64,000 nt of DNA from Trichomonas vaginalis G3 (GCF_026262505.1 NC_067206.1:11675507-11739506); one strand, 5' to 3'. Counted from the first letter of the stretch, positions 29,987-41,563 are shown. Program-made: numbers and translations. Notes: generated by a model not told the origin, from the letters alone.

Positions 29987-31078
29987 AAAAATATTGTTGA
30001 CAAAAAAAAACGAATTTGTTCAAAGTATTTGCACTTGTTTCTAACCAAATATTAAGCCTAAAACTCTATCTAGAGACTGTATATAAAAGGTTATATGTAG
30101 AAAGCTGAGAATAGAGAAAGTTGGCTAATACAATCTTGTGATATATTAAAGTCTCGAAACATCGAAAGATATTTCTTAATTATCAGTATGCGGCTATTAA
30201 GCACAAAAAATAGATCAGTGATATATCATAAAAAGAACCTTATTCCAATACAATACAGTAAAATTTATAAATTTTTTAAAAATTATATATAATTGAAACT
30301 TATCATATAATAGACTTAGTAGCAATAAGTTCGGTGATCTTATAAGTCAACTACAATTCTAACTTTGCGCATTTTTCCTTCCAATATGAAGATAAATAGG
30401 ACTAAAAACTTAATTTAAACTATTTGCATTAGGATATTTTACTAGTTTAGTGCATGCTTGTTTACTTTATAATATATTTGTTTCAACATTGCATTTAATT
30501 TAGATGGATTTTTGATATTGAAAATATATTGTTATCATCATCTTAAAATTTATCATGTTAGATGATAAGAAATAAAACTAGCATACTCTGTCTTTTGTAT
30601 ATCGAACTTGAAAATTCCAAAAAAAATTCGAAAAAAACAAAAATAATATTAAAATACTCGGTTTTTTAGTTGAAATAATAGATTTTCAGAATTTTTTGAA
30701 AAATAAAAGTGCAATATTATTATTAAAACTTTGAATCTGAAACTATTTTAAGTGTAAAAGACAATTTTTTCGGTCTCAAATATTAAATATTTTCATTTTC
30801 TAATTTGTAAAGTAGTTCAAAACTCATATATTATGATACAAATTCCAATAGCTGCACAAATTTTTAAATTTTTAAAAAGTAAATTTAATTTGCTTTAATT
30901 TTAACCACAATAAGTAGATAGAATAACCATATCTTACTACATTCATAAATGATTCGAAATGACTATAGTTTTTTTTTATAGAATAAGATTTCAATAAAAA
31001 TATCATAAAAAACAATAGGCAATCAATAGGTAGAAATGAAAAGTATAATACATTATAATAACAACATTTATAGTAGTA
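29987..31078. other. AT-rich spacer, nothing recognised
   Basis: About 1.1 kb of strongly AT-rich DNA with many homopolymer runs. I looked for RNA genes, inverted repeats and coding bias and found none. Confidence 0.4.
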
Positions 31079-32096
31079 TTAAAACAACATTTCTTTTGGA
31101 ATTTCAATTGTACTCACAAATTCTCGTTGCGCGGTAGCATATTTCTTTCTTATTGCTTGAAATCTAGATGCTGCCGCATTTTGAATAGATTTATGTATCA
31201 TATTCATAATTTGGCTAATATCTTTCATAGAATATCCAATTTTTTTCTCAAAGTCTTGATTCAATGATGATGCATTATGTGTTATTTGCATAGCATAAAA
31301 AATGATAGCAGCTGTAAGTTTTGAAGGTAGTATTCCTAGAAATTCGCTATCAAGTAATATTAATTCACTTATATAGTTTGCAAAGCTGTTCATCATAGAA
31401 TCAGCGTTAGCGATTGAAATAAATCTCCTTAGAAATTGAGAGGTAACTACAGGATTGGTTGAGAACTCAAGAACATTTAATAATGAGCTTTCCATCCTCT
31501 GCAATCCAATAACAGTAAATGAATCACCAGCATAATGAACCAATTTTTCACAATGTGGCGGGTGATATTTCTTCAGTTTTTGCAGCAATTAGAATGGCCG
31601 CTGTGCCAAGCAATTGGAACTTGCTTTTATCAAGGTCTCGTTCCATAAGATACCTATCAATGTAAGATACTGTGTAATAAAGTGTATCCTGCTGCATATT
31701 GAGTTTATTATGAACTTCAACTAACCAGTCTATTAAAGTTGCTCTCATCTTTGGAGTGATATTCGATTGATCTTCAAATAGAGATGGTTGTGGAAGATTG
31801 CTTCCTTCGATATCATTCAAATATTTATATATTTCATTTTCATAATCTGTATGGTCAGCTAAATTTTTACTACTTGAACTCGATCTTATATCATTTGAAA
31901 CACTTGGAGCCTTTGTGCTTGTAATAGTTGGCTTTGAGCCAAGAATTGAATAAATTGTTGGCTTGACTTCACCTAATGGTACTCTAGTGGAAGTTTGATG
32001 ATTTAATCCATTTACTCTTAATAGAACCCCTGCATTTGATGATTTTCTCGATGCTCTTGCTGGATGAATCTGTCCAATTGCCGAACTCTGACTCAT
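31079..32096 (-). pseudogene. A/B-type cyclin gene split by a one-base frameshift
   Basis: Two overlapping frames together make a full cyclin. The first (start 32096) has a Ser/Arg-rich N-terminus and the cyclin box MRATLIDWLVEVHNKL..YTVSYIDRYL..LLGTAAILIAAKTEEISP (about 115-180). It then runs into a stop, while the expected continuation PHCEKLVHYAGD..LRMESSLLNVLEF and the C-terminal cyclin fold (ending at 31079) lie in another frame. The switch falls at a GGG run at 31559-31561 (CCC on the coding strand), where one base fewer would restore the family pattern EISPPHCEKL. It is either a sequencing or assembly error or a recently broken gene. The product would bind a Cdk to drive mitosis. Confidence 0.85.
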
Positions 32097-32474
32097 CCTT
32101 TATTATCTAAAAAATGAATATAAACGTACACAAAATCTTTGTAAACTCTTTTGATGTAAACAATTTCTTTTAGATCAGAATTGGATTTACTTGTAAGATC
32201 ATCATAATGCGATATTAATTCTTACATTAATTGATTTATAACATATAATATTCAGAAAAAAATCCTAGAATTTTGAGTTTTATTTGGGTTATACTTATGT
32301 GATACATATTTCAATCGAATATATAAGCTATCTCATTTAAAAATGTCCGTTTTATTACGTTATGAGATCGAATTTTATTCCATTTAGATAATCTTATGTT
32401 ATTAACAAGCCACTTGAATAAGATATTTGTTCAATGGCTTGAATCCTGATCCATTTTTGCATTCAATAATATAT

Positions 32475-33419
32475 AAAGTACAAAAGCTAGATTGAGAGGC
32501 GGTCAATGACTTTTGAGGGGAAATTAACGCATGGAATTTAATATTATTTAGGTTGATATTCTTGCTTATTATTTCAGAAAAAAATCTTAAAAATTTCAAT
32601 ATGAAAATTGAAAGCAATTCAAAAAAATTGCTAACATGTAAATTTTAATATCCTATGCATAATTTCATATTTTGAACATTTTTTATTTTTGTTTAAAACT
32701 TAAAATTTTGCGAATTTAATATAATTTATAAAATATAATACGTATATATATTTAAAATACACTAAATTTAATTGTTAATTGACGTTTTTGGGAATGAATT
32801 TTATCAAAACATGCCTGAATCCGAAAATTTGAAAGAATGAATTACACAATCATATATGTAGAATTCAAAATACAAACTTAAAGATCGTATACGTTTAAAA
32901 TTATTCAGATTGTGTTTGATTTCCACTCATTCTGTTTTTTTTGAACTCTAACACTAACATTTCATGATGATTACATGATCCATTTATACATGGTTGAATT
33001 GTTCCAGATTCTACCAGAAAATCAATCCAAATTTCTCAATGCATTCATGTTGATTGGACAAAATTTAAAATTTATCAGCCTGTTTCCAGAGAAACTCATA
33101 TATTCCCTAATGAAATGTAATTTTTGCTACATTTATTTCAATCAAATTTCAAAAAATTGACTGCAGAGCTTGAAAAGGTGATGAATCATGTTGTTATTCG
33201 ATGTACATATTAGATTTACTATTTCCAAAAAATGCTCAAATTTGAATAGTTTTTAGAAAATTTGGAATTACACTCCTTACATTATATATAATTAAATGTT
33301 TAAATTTTATTTATTTTTCCCTTTTAATTTTATAACGTGCTCTATCAAAACTAACCTCTCAATTGAAGGCCACAAAATCTAAGTAGTGAGGGTACACAAA
33401 TTTTGTATGGAGTACGGTT
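32475..33419 (-). repeat. 0.95-kb dispersed repeat, copy 2
   Basis: This is an inverted near-identical copy of 17909-18860. It ends at the GGAGTACGGTT junction 68 bp before the ATG of the BspA-like gene, so it forms that gene's promoter-proximal DNA. The plus-strand 61-codon ORF at 32975-33160 matches the ORF of copy 1 with one visible residue change. Confidence 0.8.
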
Positions 33420-33486
33420 TTGATTTTGAGTTGCTCACAAAAAAATTGAAATCAAAAAAAATTTTATCATGATATTATCGTAACAA

Positions 33487-35801
33487 ATGGCTACTGTTGA
33501 AGATCGTAACGGTGGGATATATACATCAGATTACACTACACTTTCGGGCACCATATCTGGTGCTACAAATGTAATTATTAATAGTCAAGCAAAATATATT
33601 GGTGTAAGTGCGTTCAATAATTGTACAAATACTCTTGTTTCCTTTTCATTCCAGGAAAATCCCAATCTTATTGAAATCAGAAATAATGCTTTTTCCGGGT
33701 GCATTAAATTACAAACTATTGATCACCGAGTATGCCAAAAATTAACAACAATTGGTGCTTCTTCATTTTCAGGTTGCAAATCATGCACCAATCTTTATTT
33801 ACCATCAAGTTTGACAACTCTTGGCGATTCTGTGTTCAAAAATCTTAATATTGCTTCCATTGATCTACCAGAAAACCTCCAAAGCATCCCAAGCAACTGC
33901 TTTTACGGTGCCACTAGTCTCACAACAATTAATATTCCAATTGAAAGTCGAATTTCATCAATTGGCAAATGGTTTGGGATCTATGTTCCTCTCACCATTT
34001 TCACCATCACCAAAAATGTAATCTCAATCTCAGATGCCGCTTTTGAGCTCTGCAAAGTCTCAACTATTTCCGTAAGTTCCCAGAACAATGTTTTCTACTC
34101 TCAAAACGGCATTGTTGTGGAAAGGAGCACATTAACAGCAATGGCCTACCCATGGGGAAAAACAGACCCTTTGATCATACCTGATAATATAAATGCAATT
34201 AAAGATAGCGCTTTCTCAAATTGTCAATTTACTTCTGTCACTTTTCCTCAACAATCTCTGACAAAAATTGGCTCTTACGCGTTTCGTGGGACACCAATAA
34301 TCACCATTGAAATACCAGATACCGTCTCCGTTCTTGGTGTTTATGCGTTTTCCTCTTGTTCAAAATTGACAAAAGTAAAATTGCCAAATTCAATAAAATC
34401 TTTACCAGATTATTGTTTTTATAGCACCAACATATCAAACATTGTACTTCCTAATACTATTACTACACTTTACAGCTTTTGTTTTGTAAATTGTCCAAAT
34501 CTTAAAGAAATTACTTTGCCAGATAGCCTCAAATCTTTGAACGGCAAAGTATTTGATGATACAATTGAAATAAATTTCGGAGATAACTCAAATCTTTACA
34601 TCGACAGCCAATTTTTAATTATTGACAAACAAAACACGACAATCAGCCAATATCTTGGCGAAAATAGTAAAAATATAAATATAAATATCCCGTATACAGT
34701 CACAACAATCAAAAAAGGTGCATTTAAAGATAAAAATCTCATTTCAAAAATTATATTTCCAGTAAATTCAATGTTGGAGACGATAGAAACAGAGGTATTC
34801 TCCAATTGTAACAATTTACAGTTTATTTCATTACCTACAACAACAATAAAGTCTCTTGGAGCAAGTTCATTTTATTGTTGCTATAAATTAACAGAATTTG
34901 TCAGTGGAATTCTCACATCAATTGGTAAATCATGCTTTTATAGCTGTATCAATCTCAATAGAGTTCAAATTCATGAGTCTTTGTCTTTATCTGTTTTACC
35001 AAACTCATGTTTTAGTCAGTGTTCATCAATTAGTACAATAACATTGCCAATCAACTTAAACTCGATAGAAGAAAGTTGTTTCATGGATTGCATTTCATTA
35101 TCTGAAGTAGTTTTCCCTGCAAAATTAAATTCTTTAGCAGATTCTTGTTTTTCGAACTGTTCATTAACGAAAGTTGATTTATTTAAATGCACTTCACTAA
35201 CTGTTATTAGTAATAACGCATTTAATTCTAACTTTAACTTAGAATTAGTAATATTACCACCAAATTTAGATAAAATCGGTAGATATGCATTTTCTGGCTC
35301 CGCTATCACTAATTTGTCGCTGCCTAATAGTGTTTCCATACTTGATCAGTTCTCTTTCATGAATTGCAAACAGTTGTCACTTTTTCAATTCCACAAAACT
35401 CGCAATTAACAACAATTGGTGTTGGAGTATTCAAAGGTTGTGTTTCCATTGAAACAATATCCTCCGAGAGCTCATCTTTCTCCATTGTCACTGGAGCTCT
35501 GTTTGATTCTCACCAAACAAATTTGATTTTATTCCCTCCAGCATCACCAGTCAAATACTTCTCTATGCCGAGTAATACACAGACTATCAACGAAGGCGCT
35601 TTCATTGGCTGCAACAATCTGCTGAGCATCTTTATTCCGAGTAATAGCATCACGAGAATTTCTAACAGTGCCTTTGAAGATTGCGTCAACTTGGCTTGGC
35701 TGAATATACCAATATGTGTTAGCTCTGTTGGTGCAAATGCTTTTGAAGGCTGCATAAGCTTAAAGTGCGGCCTTCAAAGGAATTCATTTCTAATTTGGTG
35801 A
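33487..35801 (+). pseudogene. BspA-like leucine-rich repeat surface protein, frameshifted
   Basis: The first frame (33487-35409, 640 residues) is wholly made of TpLRR/LRR_5 repeats of about 23 residues, for example FNNCTNTLVSFSFQENPNL and AFSGCIKLQTI. These are the BspA-like repeats that trichomonads use on the cell surface for adhesion. At about 35380 a run of five Ts shifts the frame, and the repeats continue to 35801 in another frame. A second shift appears shortly after LKCGL, where the family's usual C-terminal sequence seems to continue in a third frame. There is no signal peptide, as is common for this family, and no membrane segment remains. It is probably a recent pseudogene unless the shifts are sequencing errors at homopolymers. 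Confidence 0.85.
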
Positions 35802-36271
35802 ATGTGGCAAAATTGAACCGTTTCGCTGTGAAGGCATGCATTGGACCTGATCAGACATGCAAATATCAGATGCGATTAACAAATACACTATCATTTACAC
35901 ATCCTTTCATAGTAATGATGTTATAAAAAAAAATTATATTATTTTATATTAATTTTGCCGTTCTTTCTAAATATTTTTAAATTAGGCCTAAATAAAATTG
36001 AGAAAACGGGCTGTTATCCTAAATACGGCTCAAAATTTGATGACAGTAAATTATTTTTTTTATTTAATATTCACGTTCGCAAACGAATAAGCCAATGACA
36101 TATTGCTATTTGGACTTTTTTTTTCTTTTCAAAACAAAATTGCCAATATGATTCTCTCAGCTGAAAAGGCGACGTATAGTTGGTATTACATTACTTTGAA
36201 TGCTCTCATGCATAGCTACACATTGGGGTTTACGACCTTTATTTTAGTTGCAATTTTTGTAATTCGTCAAT
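35802..36271. other. Decayed downstream region of the BspA-like gene
   Basis: The first 120 bp still translate in a third frame into sequence like the C-terminal region of BspA-like proteins (NVAKLNRFAVKACIGP). The rest is AT-rich, and I see nothing else in it. Confidence 0.4.
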
Positions 36272-36601
36272 TCATCGTTCAACTGCATTTTCTTGAACAA
36301 TTCTATCTAGGTTTGAGATTTCAATGGTTAGCTGAGCTTTCTTTTCTTCCAATAATTCCAAAAGTCGAGAGCGGATTTTATTTTTCTCTTCTGGAGAAAG
36401 AGAACTCCATTCCTTAGTTGTTCTTGGCAAGTTTGAGAATTTATTATTTGGTCCGGTAGTTAAGAAATTATTATTCATGTTTGAAAGTAAATCTTCTATT
36501 TCATCTGTAGAGCCATTTCTCCTCCCAAGTATAAGCTCTTCAAGTTCATCAAATATTTCTTCGATTAGCTCTTGCCTGTCTTGAAGAGATTGAAAATTCA
36601 T
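36272..36601 (-). CDS. Small hypothetical coiled-coil protein
   Basis: This is a 109-residue charged helical protein with a Glu/Leu-rich N-terminal helix (RQELIEEIFDELEELILG) and a C-terminal coiled coil (RSRLLELLEEKKAQLTIEISNL). The middle has a short SLSPEEKNKIRSR segment. The ATG at 36601 is chosen because the longer frame opens with TTG followed by a poly-lysine run from the poly-A leader. The overlapping plus-strand frame at 36103-36417 has no coding character. Function unknown. Confidence 0.6.
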   Translation of the reverse strand: MNFQSLQDRQELIEEIFDELEELILGRRNGSTDEIEDLLSNMNNNFLTTGPNNKFSNLPRTTKEWSSLSPEEKNKIRSRLLELLEEKKAQLTIEISNLDRIVQENAVER

Positions 36602-36898
36602 TTTAATTTTTTTTTTCTTTTTTGAAATCAATTATTTTTACGGGTGTGTATATTGAAGATACATCATTTAATATACGGACCATTGCCGTAGAGAATCGTT
36701 CAAAGAATTACTTAAGCAGAATCATCATAAGGAAATACATTTACAAGACAAATCATAGTTTTATGCAAACACAACTGATGATCTGTATTTTGAGTAGTCC
36801 AAGATAAGAAGCTCATCTCTTTCTAACAGATATTTTCACACTGCATAATGAAGAGCAGTCATTCCAACTATTTTTTGACTCCATTATTTTTTTTTTTG

Positions 36899-38866
36899 AT
36901 GGAAAATTTTGATCTCTCAAGTTTGATTAGAGAGAGTCTTGTTTTTCCAGAATTGAAACCAATATCAGATACAACTCAGAAGAAACTAGACTATGATAGA
37001 TATTTATCAGAAACTTCACCAGATTATTCAATAATTTACGATAAAAAAGAAAACAAGCTAAAGATTGCAAAAATTAGCAATAAAAACGTGAATATTATCA
37101 AAGGTCTATCCATTAAGATTGAAAACTTAGCTATTTTAGAAGATTTCTTAATATCTTTTTCAGAAAAGAACTTTTATTTCTCAGAAATACCAGAATTACT
37201 TTCAACAGAGCTTCCTTTTTCTGAGGACAATGCTTACAAATCAGAATTTACTCGATTAGAAAAAATTATTTCGACTCCTTCGACTCCTGGCTTCATTTAC
37301 TACCTAGTTAAGGACAACAACATACTTTACAAACAGAAAGTCAACCCATTTGAACCGCCAATAGAAGTCTTTTCAGATGTTTCTTCTTTTTCAGCGACAG
37401 ATAACCAAATCATCATTTCTCAGCTCGACGGAATCCATGTGTACGAATTTAATGACACAGAACTTACCCAAAACACAATAATCCCCGTGATTGACCCGAT
37501 TTTTATTTCTGGCGGCAAAACAACATATTCTGTCATTACAAACTACTCCTTTACAACATACAACTCAATTGGAGACATTGTTTCTCAGAATTCATCCATT
37601 CCTACCCACATTTGCGAACATTCTTGTTCAAATACATATTATTACGGAAATCGAATCATTTTTACAGAGCCATACGAAGGAGAGATGAATAAAATTGCTT
37701 TAGCAGGGGGAATTGTCGGAAACAACTTTTATTTCTGGTCAAAAAATTTAGAATTCGGTTGTGATTCGATTCCAAGCACAAAAATTCATTGTCCGATCAC
37801 AATTAAACATGACCAGCCAAGAACTACAAAACAAAACAACAAAAACGCTCCGAAACAACAAAATCAGCAAAATCAGAAAAATTCACCTCAAAAACAGCAA
37901 CCACGCCCACAAGAACCAATCAACAAAAAGAAGAAAACAGGCAAGAAGAAGGAGCAGCCAGAAGAACCGAAAACTTTCCCTGTTTCTCAAAAATTGTTAA
38001 TTTTTACAGTCCCTGACGGAAGTATTTCCAAAAAGATTCTTAACTCTGCCATTCTGCAGGGCGATGAGCCAGAGTGCTTCATTCCTGTCCCGTGTCTCAA
38101 GCTAAATTTATTCGTCATCAAGTCGATCCACTCGGATGAAGACGTAATTAACAAGATGAGGTCAGTCAAAAGGATCCAATCAGTCAGGTCTGTCCAAATG
38201 CGCGAATCTCCCAAAGATTTCTTCATTATTGCGTTTAATGATCCTCCAATTCACGAAGCAGCGGTCAAGAAGATATCGGAAATTTTCGGATTGGAGATAA
38301 AGCCAATTCTGAATGTTTTCCACTGCATTCCTGATCCAAAAAAGGAAACTTCTAAGTATTGTTTCTCTTTTCTTGACAATCTCGATGTAGAAGGCAAGGT
38401 TATCAAACTGTATAAGACGTTCCAGGATGTTCCCGTTGTTTTCTCTAATAATTTGGACAAAAATATCATTGATAAGATCAAAGAGCAGTATCCTTCGGTT
38501 TTCAGCCAGTTTGTCAATAAATATACTTTCAAACCGAACAATGCGCTTATATTCAACACGGTTGAAGCTGCAAACGAGCTTTGTGAAAACAATTTTGCAA
38601 AAATTAACAATAAAACCGTCAATTTCATCAGATTTACACCTGTTATGTGGACTGAAAAATCCCTGCACGTCTGTGTCTCAGGAAACATTAGCGAGGAAGA
38701 GCTATTTAGAGAATTACACCAAAATAACCAAAATGTAGTCCACGTTTTCAAGGATAATGGCAAGAATGTTGTTGTTTATCTAACACCTGAAGCAGCGAAA
38801 CAAGGAAGAAACGAGTTTTCTCAAAGCAGGAAAATCAAAAATAAATCAATTACAATTATCAACTAA
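36899..38866 (+). CDS. Hypothetical protein, possible beta-propeller plus C-terminal alpha/beta repeats
   Basis: This is a 655-residue protein. Residues 1-310 are beta-rich with repeated short strand patterns that could be a degenerate propeller. Residues 310-370 are a Gln/Asn/Lys/Pro-rich linker. The C-terminal 280 residues hold repeated alpha/beta units that resemble divergent RRM folds (KDFFIIAFNDPPIHEAAVKKISEIFG, SLHVCVSGNISEEELFRELHQ). This could be an RNA-binding protein, with low certainty. The second ATG (36899) is preferred: an initiator-like TCATTCC lies after the first ATG (36848), and the residues between the two are unlike the rest. Confidence 0.65.
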   Translation: MENFDLSSLIRESLVFPELKPISDTTQKKLDYDRYLSETSPDYSIIYDKKENKLKIAKISNKNVNIIKGLSIKIENLAILEDFLISFSEKNFYFSEIPELLSTELPFSEDNAYKSEFTRLEKIISTPSTPGFIYYLVKDNNILYKQKVNPFEPPIEVFSDVSSFSATDNQIIISQLDGIHVYEFNDTELTQNTIIPVIDPIFISGGKTTYSVITNYSFTTYNSIGDIVSQNSSIPTHICEHSCSNTYYYGNRIIFTEPYEGEMNKIALAGGIVGNNFYFWSKNLEFGCDSIPSTKIHCPITIKHDQPRTTKQNNKNAPKQQNQQNQKNSPQKQQPRPQEPINKKKKTGKKKEQPEEPKTFPVSQKLLIFTVPDGSISKKILNSAILQGDEPECFIPVPCLKLNLFVIKSIHSDEDVINKMRSVKRIQSVRSVQMRESPKDFFIIAFNDPPIHEAAVKKISEIFGLEIKPILNVFHCIPDPKKETSKYCFSFLDNLDVEGKVIKLYKTFQDVPVVFSNNLDKNIIDKIKEQYPSVFSQFVNKYTFKPNNALIFNTVEAANELCENNFAKINNKTVNFIRFTPVMWTEKSLHVCVSGNISEEELFRELHQNNQNVVHVFKDNGKNVVVYLTPEAAKQGRNEFSQSRKIKNKSITIIN

Positions 38867-39277
38867 ATATATATTATATTTAGCTTATTTTTATATTTTT
38901 GTTAGTTTTTTTCCTTTTTAATGTAAATTATATTTATAAAATTAACAGTATGACGTTTTTTCGAGTGTTGAGAACTCACTGGCGTGTTGACCTTTTTTTT
39001 AACATAATTGTACTTTGCTATTTGTCCTTTTAATATGAACATAACAATTTTGTATTCAAACCCAATCATATAATTGCGAGACTACTATATGTATATTTTT
39101 ACACAGTTCTTTCAACTACATTGAAAGGATGAAAAATTTCAAAAATGATTTTATACATATTAAAGGAGGAACTTATTCGATACTTGAATAATATTGGAAA
39201 AGAAATAATAGTGATATTAACTCAACACCAGAGAAATAAATTGAAAAATATAGAAATTAAAAAAAAATTATAAATAT
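38867..39277. other. Convergent spacer, nothing recognised
   Basis: About 410 bp of AT-rich sequence lie between converging genes. I see no gene, RNA or repeat. Confidence 0.4.
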
Positions 39278-40300
39278 TTATTCAGACAACTCATAAACAA
39301 CACATATTGGATTTTCTGGGAAGCTCTTTTCACTCTTTTCGACTTCAATATTTCCAGAATTTGCCATTGAAACAGTTGAAGACTGTTCTTGCTCAGAATA
39401 AGCAGCATTAACAAATCCAACGAGTTTGTAATTAGCGACAGGATAAATTTTTTGATATTTTTCAATAACATTTTGAGATTTTTCATCAACTCCTTTATTT
39501 TGCGATGAAAATTCACTCCACGCTGCAATTCTTCCCAAAACTTTTAATACAGACTCTCTATTTCCGTTCATTGGAACAGAAATCAATTTTGGAAGGTTTT
39601 CATCGAGTTCTATTTTAGAATTTTGAGGATGCACGAATACTACAAGCTTTGGAACTGTAATAAACGCGTCATTTGTAATAGAGTCAAAAATAATTTTCTG
39701 AAATTCGCTTGATTTCGAAGATTTGTAAATGCAATTAAATGGAATTAATGTAGACATCATTTTAGCGGATAATATTTGATGGAGGGGATTATTTTCGTAA
39801 TGAACAATTTGTTGGTAAGAATCATTTGAATCTTTATCTTGAACAAGGCACAATTGAGTAAACGCAACATCAGTGACATAAATAAGCTCCTTAATAAATT
39901 CAAAAATTGATTTAATTTTCCTTTTTGTGACAAAAAGTTCAATAAAGCTTATGTAGTCTTGCCCACGCTTGCATTTCTGAACTGCTGATACTAATCTGGC
40001 AGTTAAATCAATACATTCCTTATAATTAATAAAGTTATCATAACCAGACGTTTCTGGAGCAACCATTGGTTCAGTTTGATTAGGAATATTTTGTATTATG
40101 TCAATGTTAATCATGTTAGAAAACTCTTTGGTTGAAACTAAAAGAAGAAAAGCATTTTGATAAATTCCATTTGAAGAAACAACTTGGTTTGTTGAAAATA
40201 ACTGTGGGAATTGCATATTATCGTTAGTTTTTTGCATATATTTAAATAAATTGTCTTCTTTTGTATTGTTAGTCTTCAGAGAATTAAAATTTAATGACAT
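39278..40300 (-). CDS. Hypothetical protein, distant ubiquitin-hydrolase-like C-terminus possible
   Basis: This is a 340-residue protein without signal peptide or membrane segment. The C-terminal third has the sequence YKLVGFVNAAYSEQEQSSTVS and a final CVVYELSE, which recalls the end of USP-type ubiquitin hydrolase folds (YxLxGFVxHxG...). The catalytic Cys and His boxes are not evident, so I do not call it a protease. The middle is helical and alternates with hydrophobic strands. Its start lies 97 bp from the start of the divergent EXO1 gene. Function unknown. Confidence 0.6.
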   Translation of the reverse strand: MSLNFNSLKTNNTKEDNLFKYMQKTNDNMQFPQLFSTNQVVSSNGIYQNAFLLLVSTKEFSNMINIDIIQNIPNQTEPMVAPETSGYDNFINYKECIDLTARLVSAVQKCKRGQDYISFIELFVTKRKIKSIFEFIKELIYVTDVAFTQLCLVQDKDSNDSYQQIVHYENNPLHQILSAKMMSTLIPFNCIYKSSKSSEFQKIIFDSITNDAFITVPKLVVFVHPQNSKIELDENLPKLISVPMNGNRESVLKVLGRIAAWSEFSSQNKGVDEKSQNVIEKYQKIYPVANYKLVGFVNAAYSEQEQSSTVSMANSGNIEVEKSEKSFPENPICVVYELSE

Positions 40301-40396
40301 TTATGAAAATGAAAAAAAGAAAACAAAAATCATATATTACTCCCTTTATCATTCACTACTTTTCATATTATTTACATTTAATTTTTATTTTTTGTA

Positions 40397-41563
40397 ATGG
40401 GAATTAAAGGTTTGCTTCCTCTTTTAACTCCTGTTTCAAAAAGATGCCATTTGAGTACATTTGCTGGTTTAAAAGTAGCAATTGATGGCTTTGTATGGCT
40501 TCATCGCGTAAGTTTTCGGTATCCAATTGAAATAATTAAAGATCCAACAACAAAAAAGATTTTACCATACTTAATGAGTCGTATTCTTTCTGTTAAAAAG
40601 TGTGGTCTTACACCTGTTGTTGTTTTTGATGGTCAAGCACTTCCAGCCAAGTTAATGACAAATCAGAAGCGTCAAGAAGAGCGACGTGAATCATTGCTTA
40701 TTGCTCAACAGTTAGAAAAAGAACGCCGATTACCAGAAGCATTTGAATATTATCAAAAAGCAGTTTCAATCACTTCAGCAACTGTCTATACATGGATCAA
40801 AGAACTTAGAAATGAATGTATCGAGTATATAGTATCTCCCTATGAAGCAGATGCACAATTAGCCTATCTTGCAAGATCAGGATACGTTGATTGCGTTTTA
40901 ACAGAAGACAGTGATTTAATTGCATATAGAACACCATTAGTACTATACAAACTTGATGATTCTTTACAAGTTACTTCGATCAGATACCAAGATGTTTTAA
41001 ATTTTCTTAAATTAACACCTGACAACTTTACATCTCTTTGTATATTTGGTGGATGTGATTATTCACCATCTATTACAAATCTTGCTCTAAAGCGAGCTCT
41101 TAAACTCCTTTTAGAATACGAAAATCCAACAAATGTAATAATTGCTGCCAGATCTGACCAAAAATACACAGTTCCAGCCAAATTCGAGGATATGTTTAAC
41201 ATGGCATTCAAAACATTCCTTTGCGCTCGTGCATATGATCCAAGAACAGAAAAATTGGTTTTTCTTTCAGATCCTCCAGAAGAACACAGCTTCCTAGGGT
41301 CAGACATTGCTCCAGACATACTTAAACAGCTTGTTAAAGGTGAAATTGACACGGTTACTCTTGGACCATTCGAATTACCAAATTCTTCATCATCTGTGTC
41401 TCCTTACTTCAAAACAAACTCAGCTCCAAAGATCGAAAGCGTCAAAGTAGGAGAACCATCACAATCTAAGTATTTCAAGTGCACAAGACTCACTGAAAGA
41501 CCTTTCCAGATTTCATTCAATGCTACATCATATTTACAAGCTATCAAACTAACAGTTAATTGA
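40397..41563 (+). CDS. Exonuclease 1 (Rad2/XPG family 5'-3' exonuclease)
   Basis: This is a 388-residue nuclease of the FEN1/EXO1 family. The N-domain MGIKGLLPLLTPVSKRCHLS, with Leu-rich spacing, matches EXO1 rather than FEN1. The catalytic acids align at the same positions as human EXO1: Asp30, Asp78, Glu150, Asp152, Asp171, Asp173, plus Asp221 in GGCDYSPS (human 225). It would degrade DNA from nicks in mismatch repair and in resection of double-strand breaks. The glycine-rich part of the H2TH DNA-binding motif (normally GIGLKKA) is altered to NLALKRA. It lacks the long C-terminal regulatory region of human EXO1 (846 residues). An initiator-like TCATTCACT lies upstream. Confidence 0.9.
   Translation: MGIKGLLPLLTPVSKRCHLSTFAGLKVAIDGFVWLHRVSFRYPIEIIKDPTTKKILPYLMSRILSVKKCGLTPVVVFDGQALPAKLMTNQKRQEERRESLLIAQQLEKERRLPEAFEYYQKAVSITSATVYTWIKELRNECIEYIVSPYEADAQLAYLARSGYVDCVLTEDSDLIAYRTPLVLYKLDDSLQVTSIRYQDVLNFLKLTPDNFTSLCIFGGCDYSPSITNLALKRALKLLLEYENPTNVIIAARSDQKYTVPAKFEDMFNMAFKTFLCARAYDPRTEKLVFLSDPPEEHSFLGSDIAPDILKQLVKGEIDTVTLGPFELPNSSSSVSPYFKTNSAPKIESVKVGEPSQSKYFKCTRLTERPFQISFNATSYLQAIKLTVN

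Noticed and set aside
36103-36417. A 104-codon plus-strand ORF with hydrophobic stretches
   Set aside because: It overlaps the minus-strand coiled-coil gene (36272-36601) antisense, and the hydrophobicity is explained by the opposite strand's charged codons.
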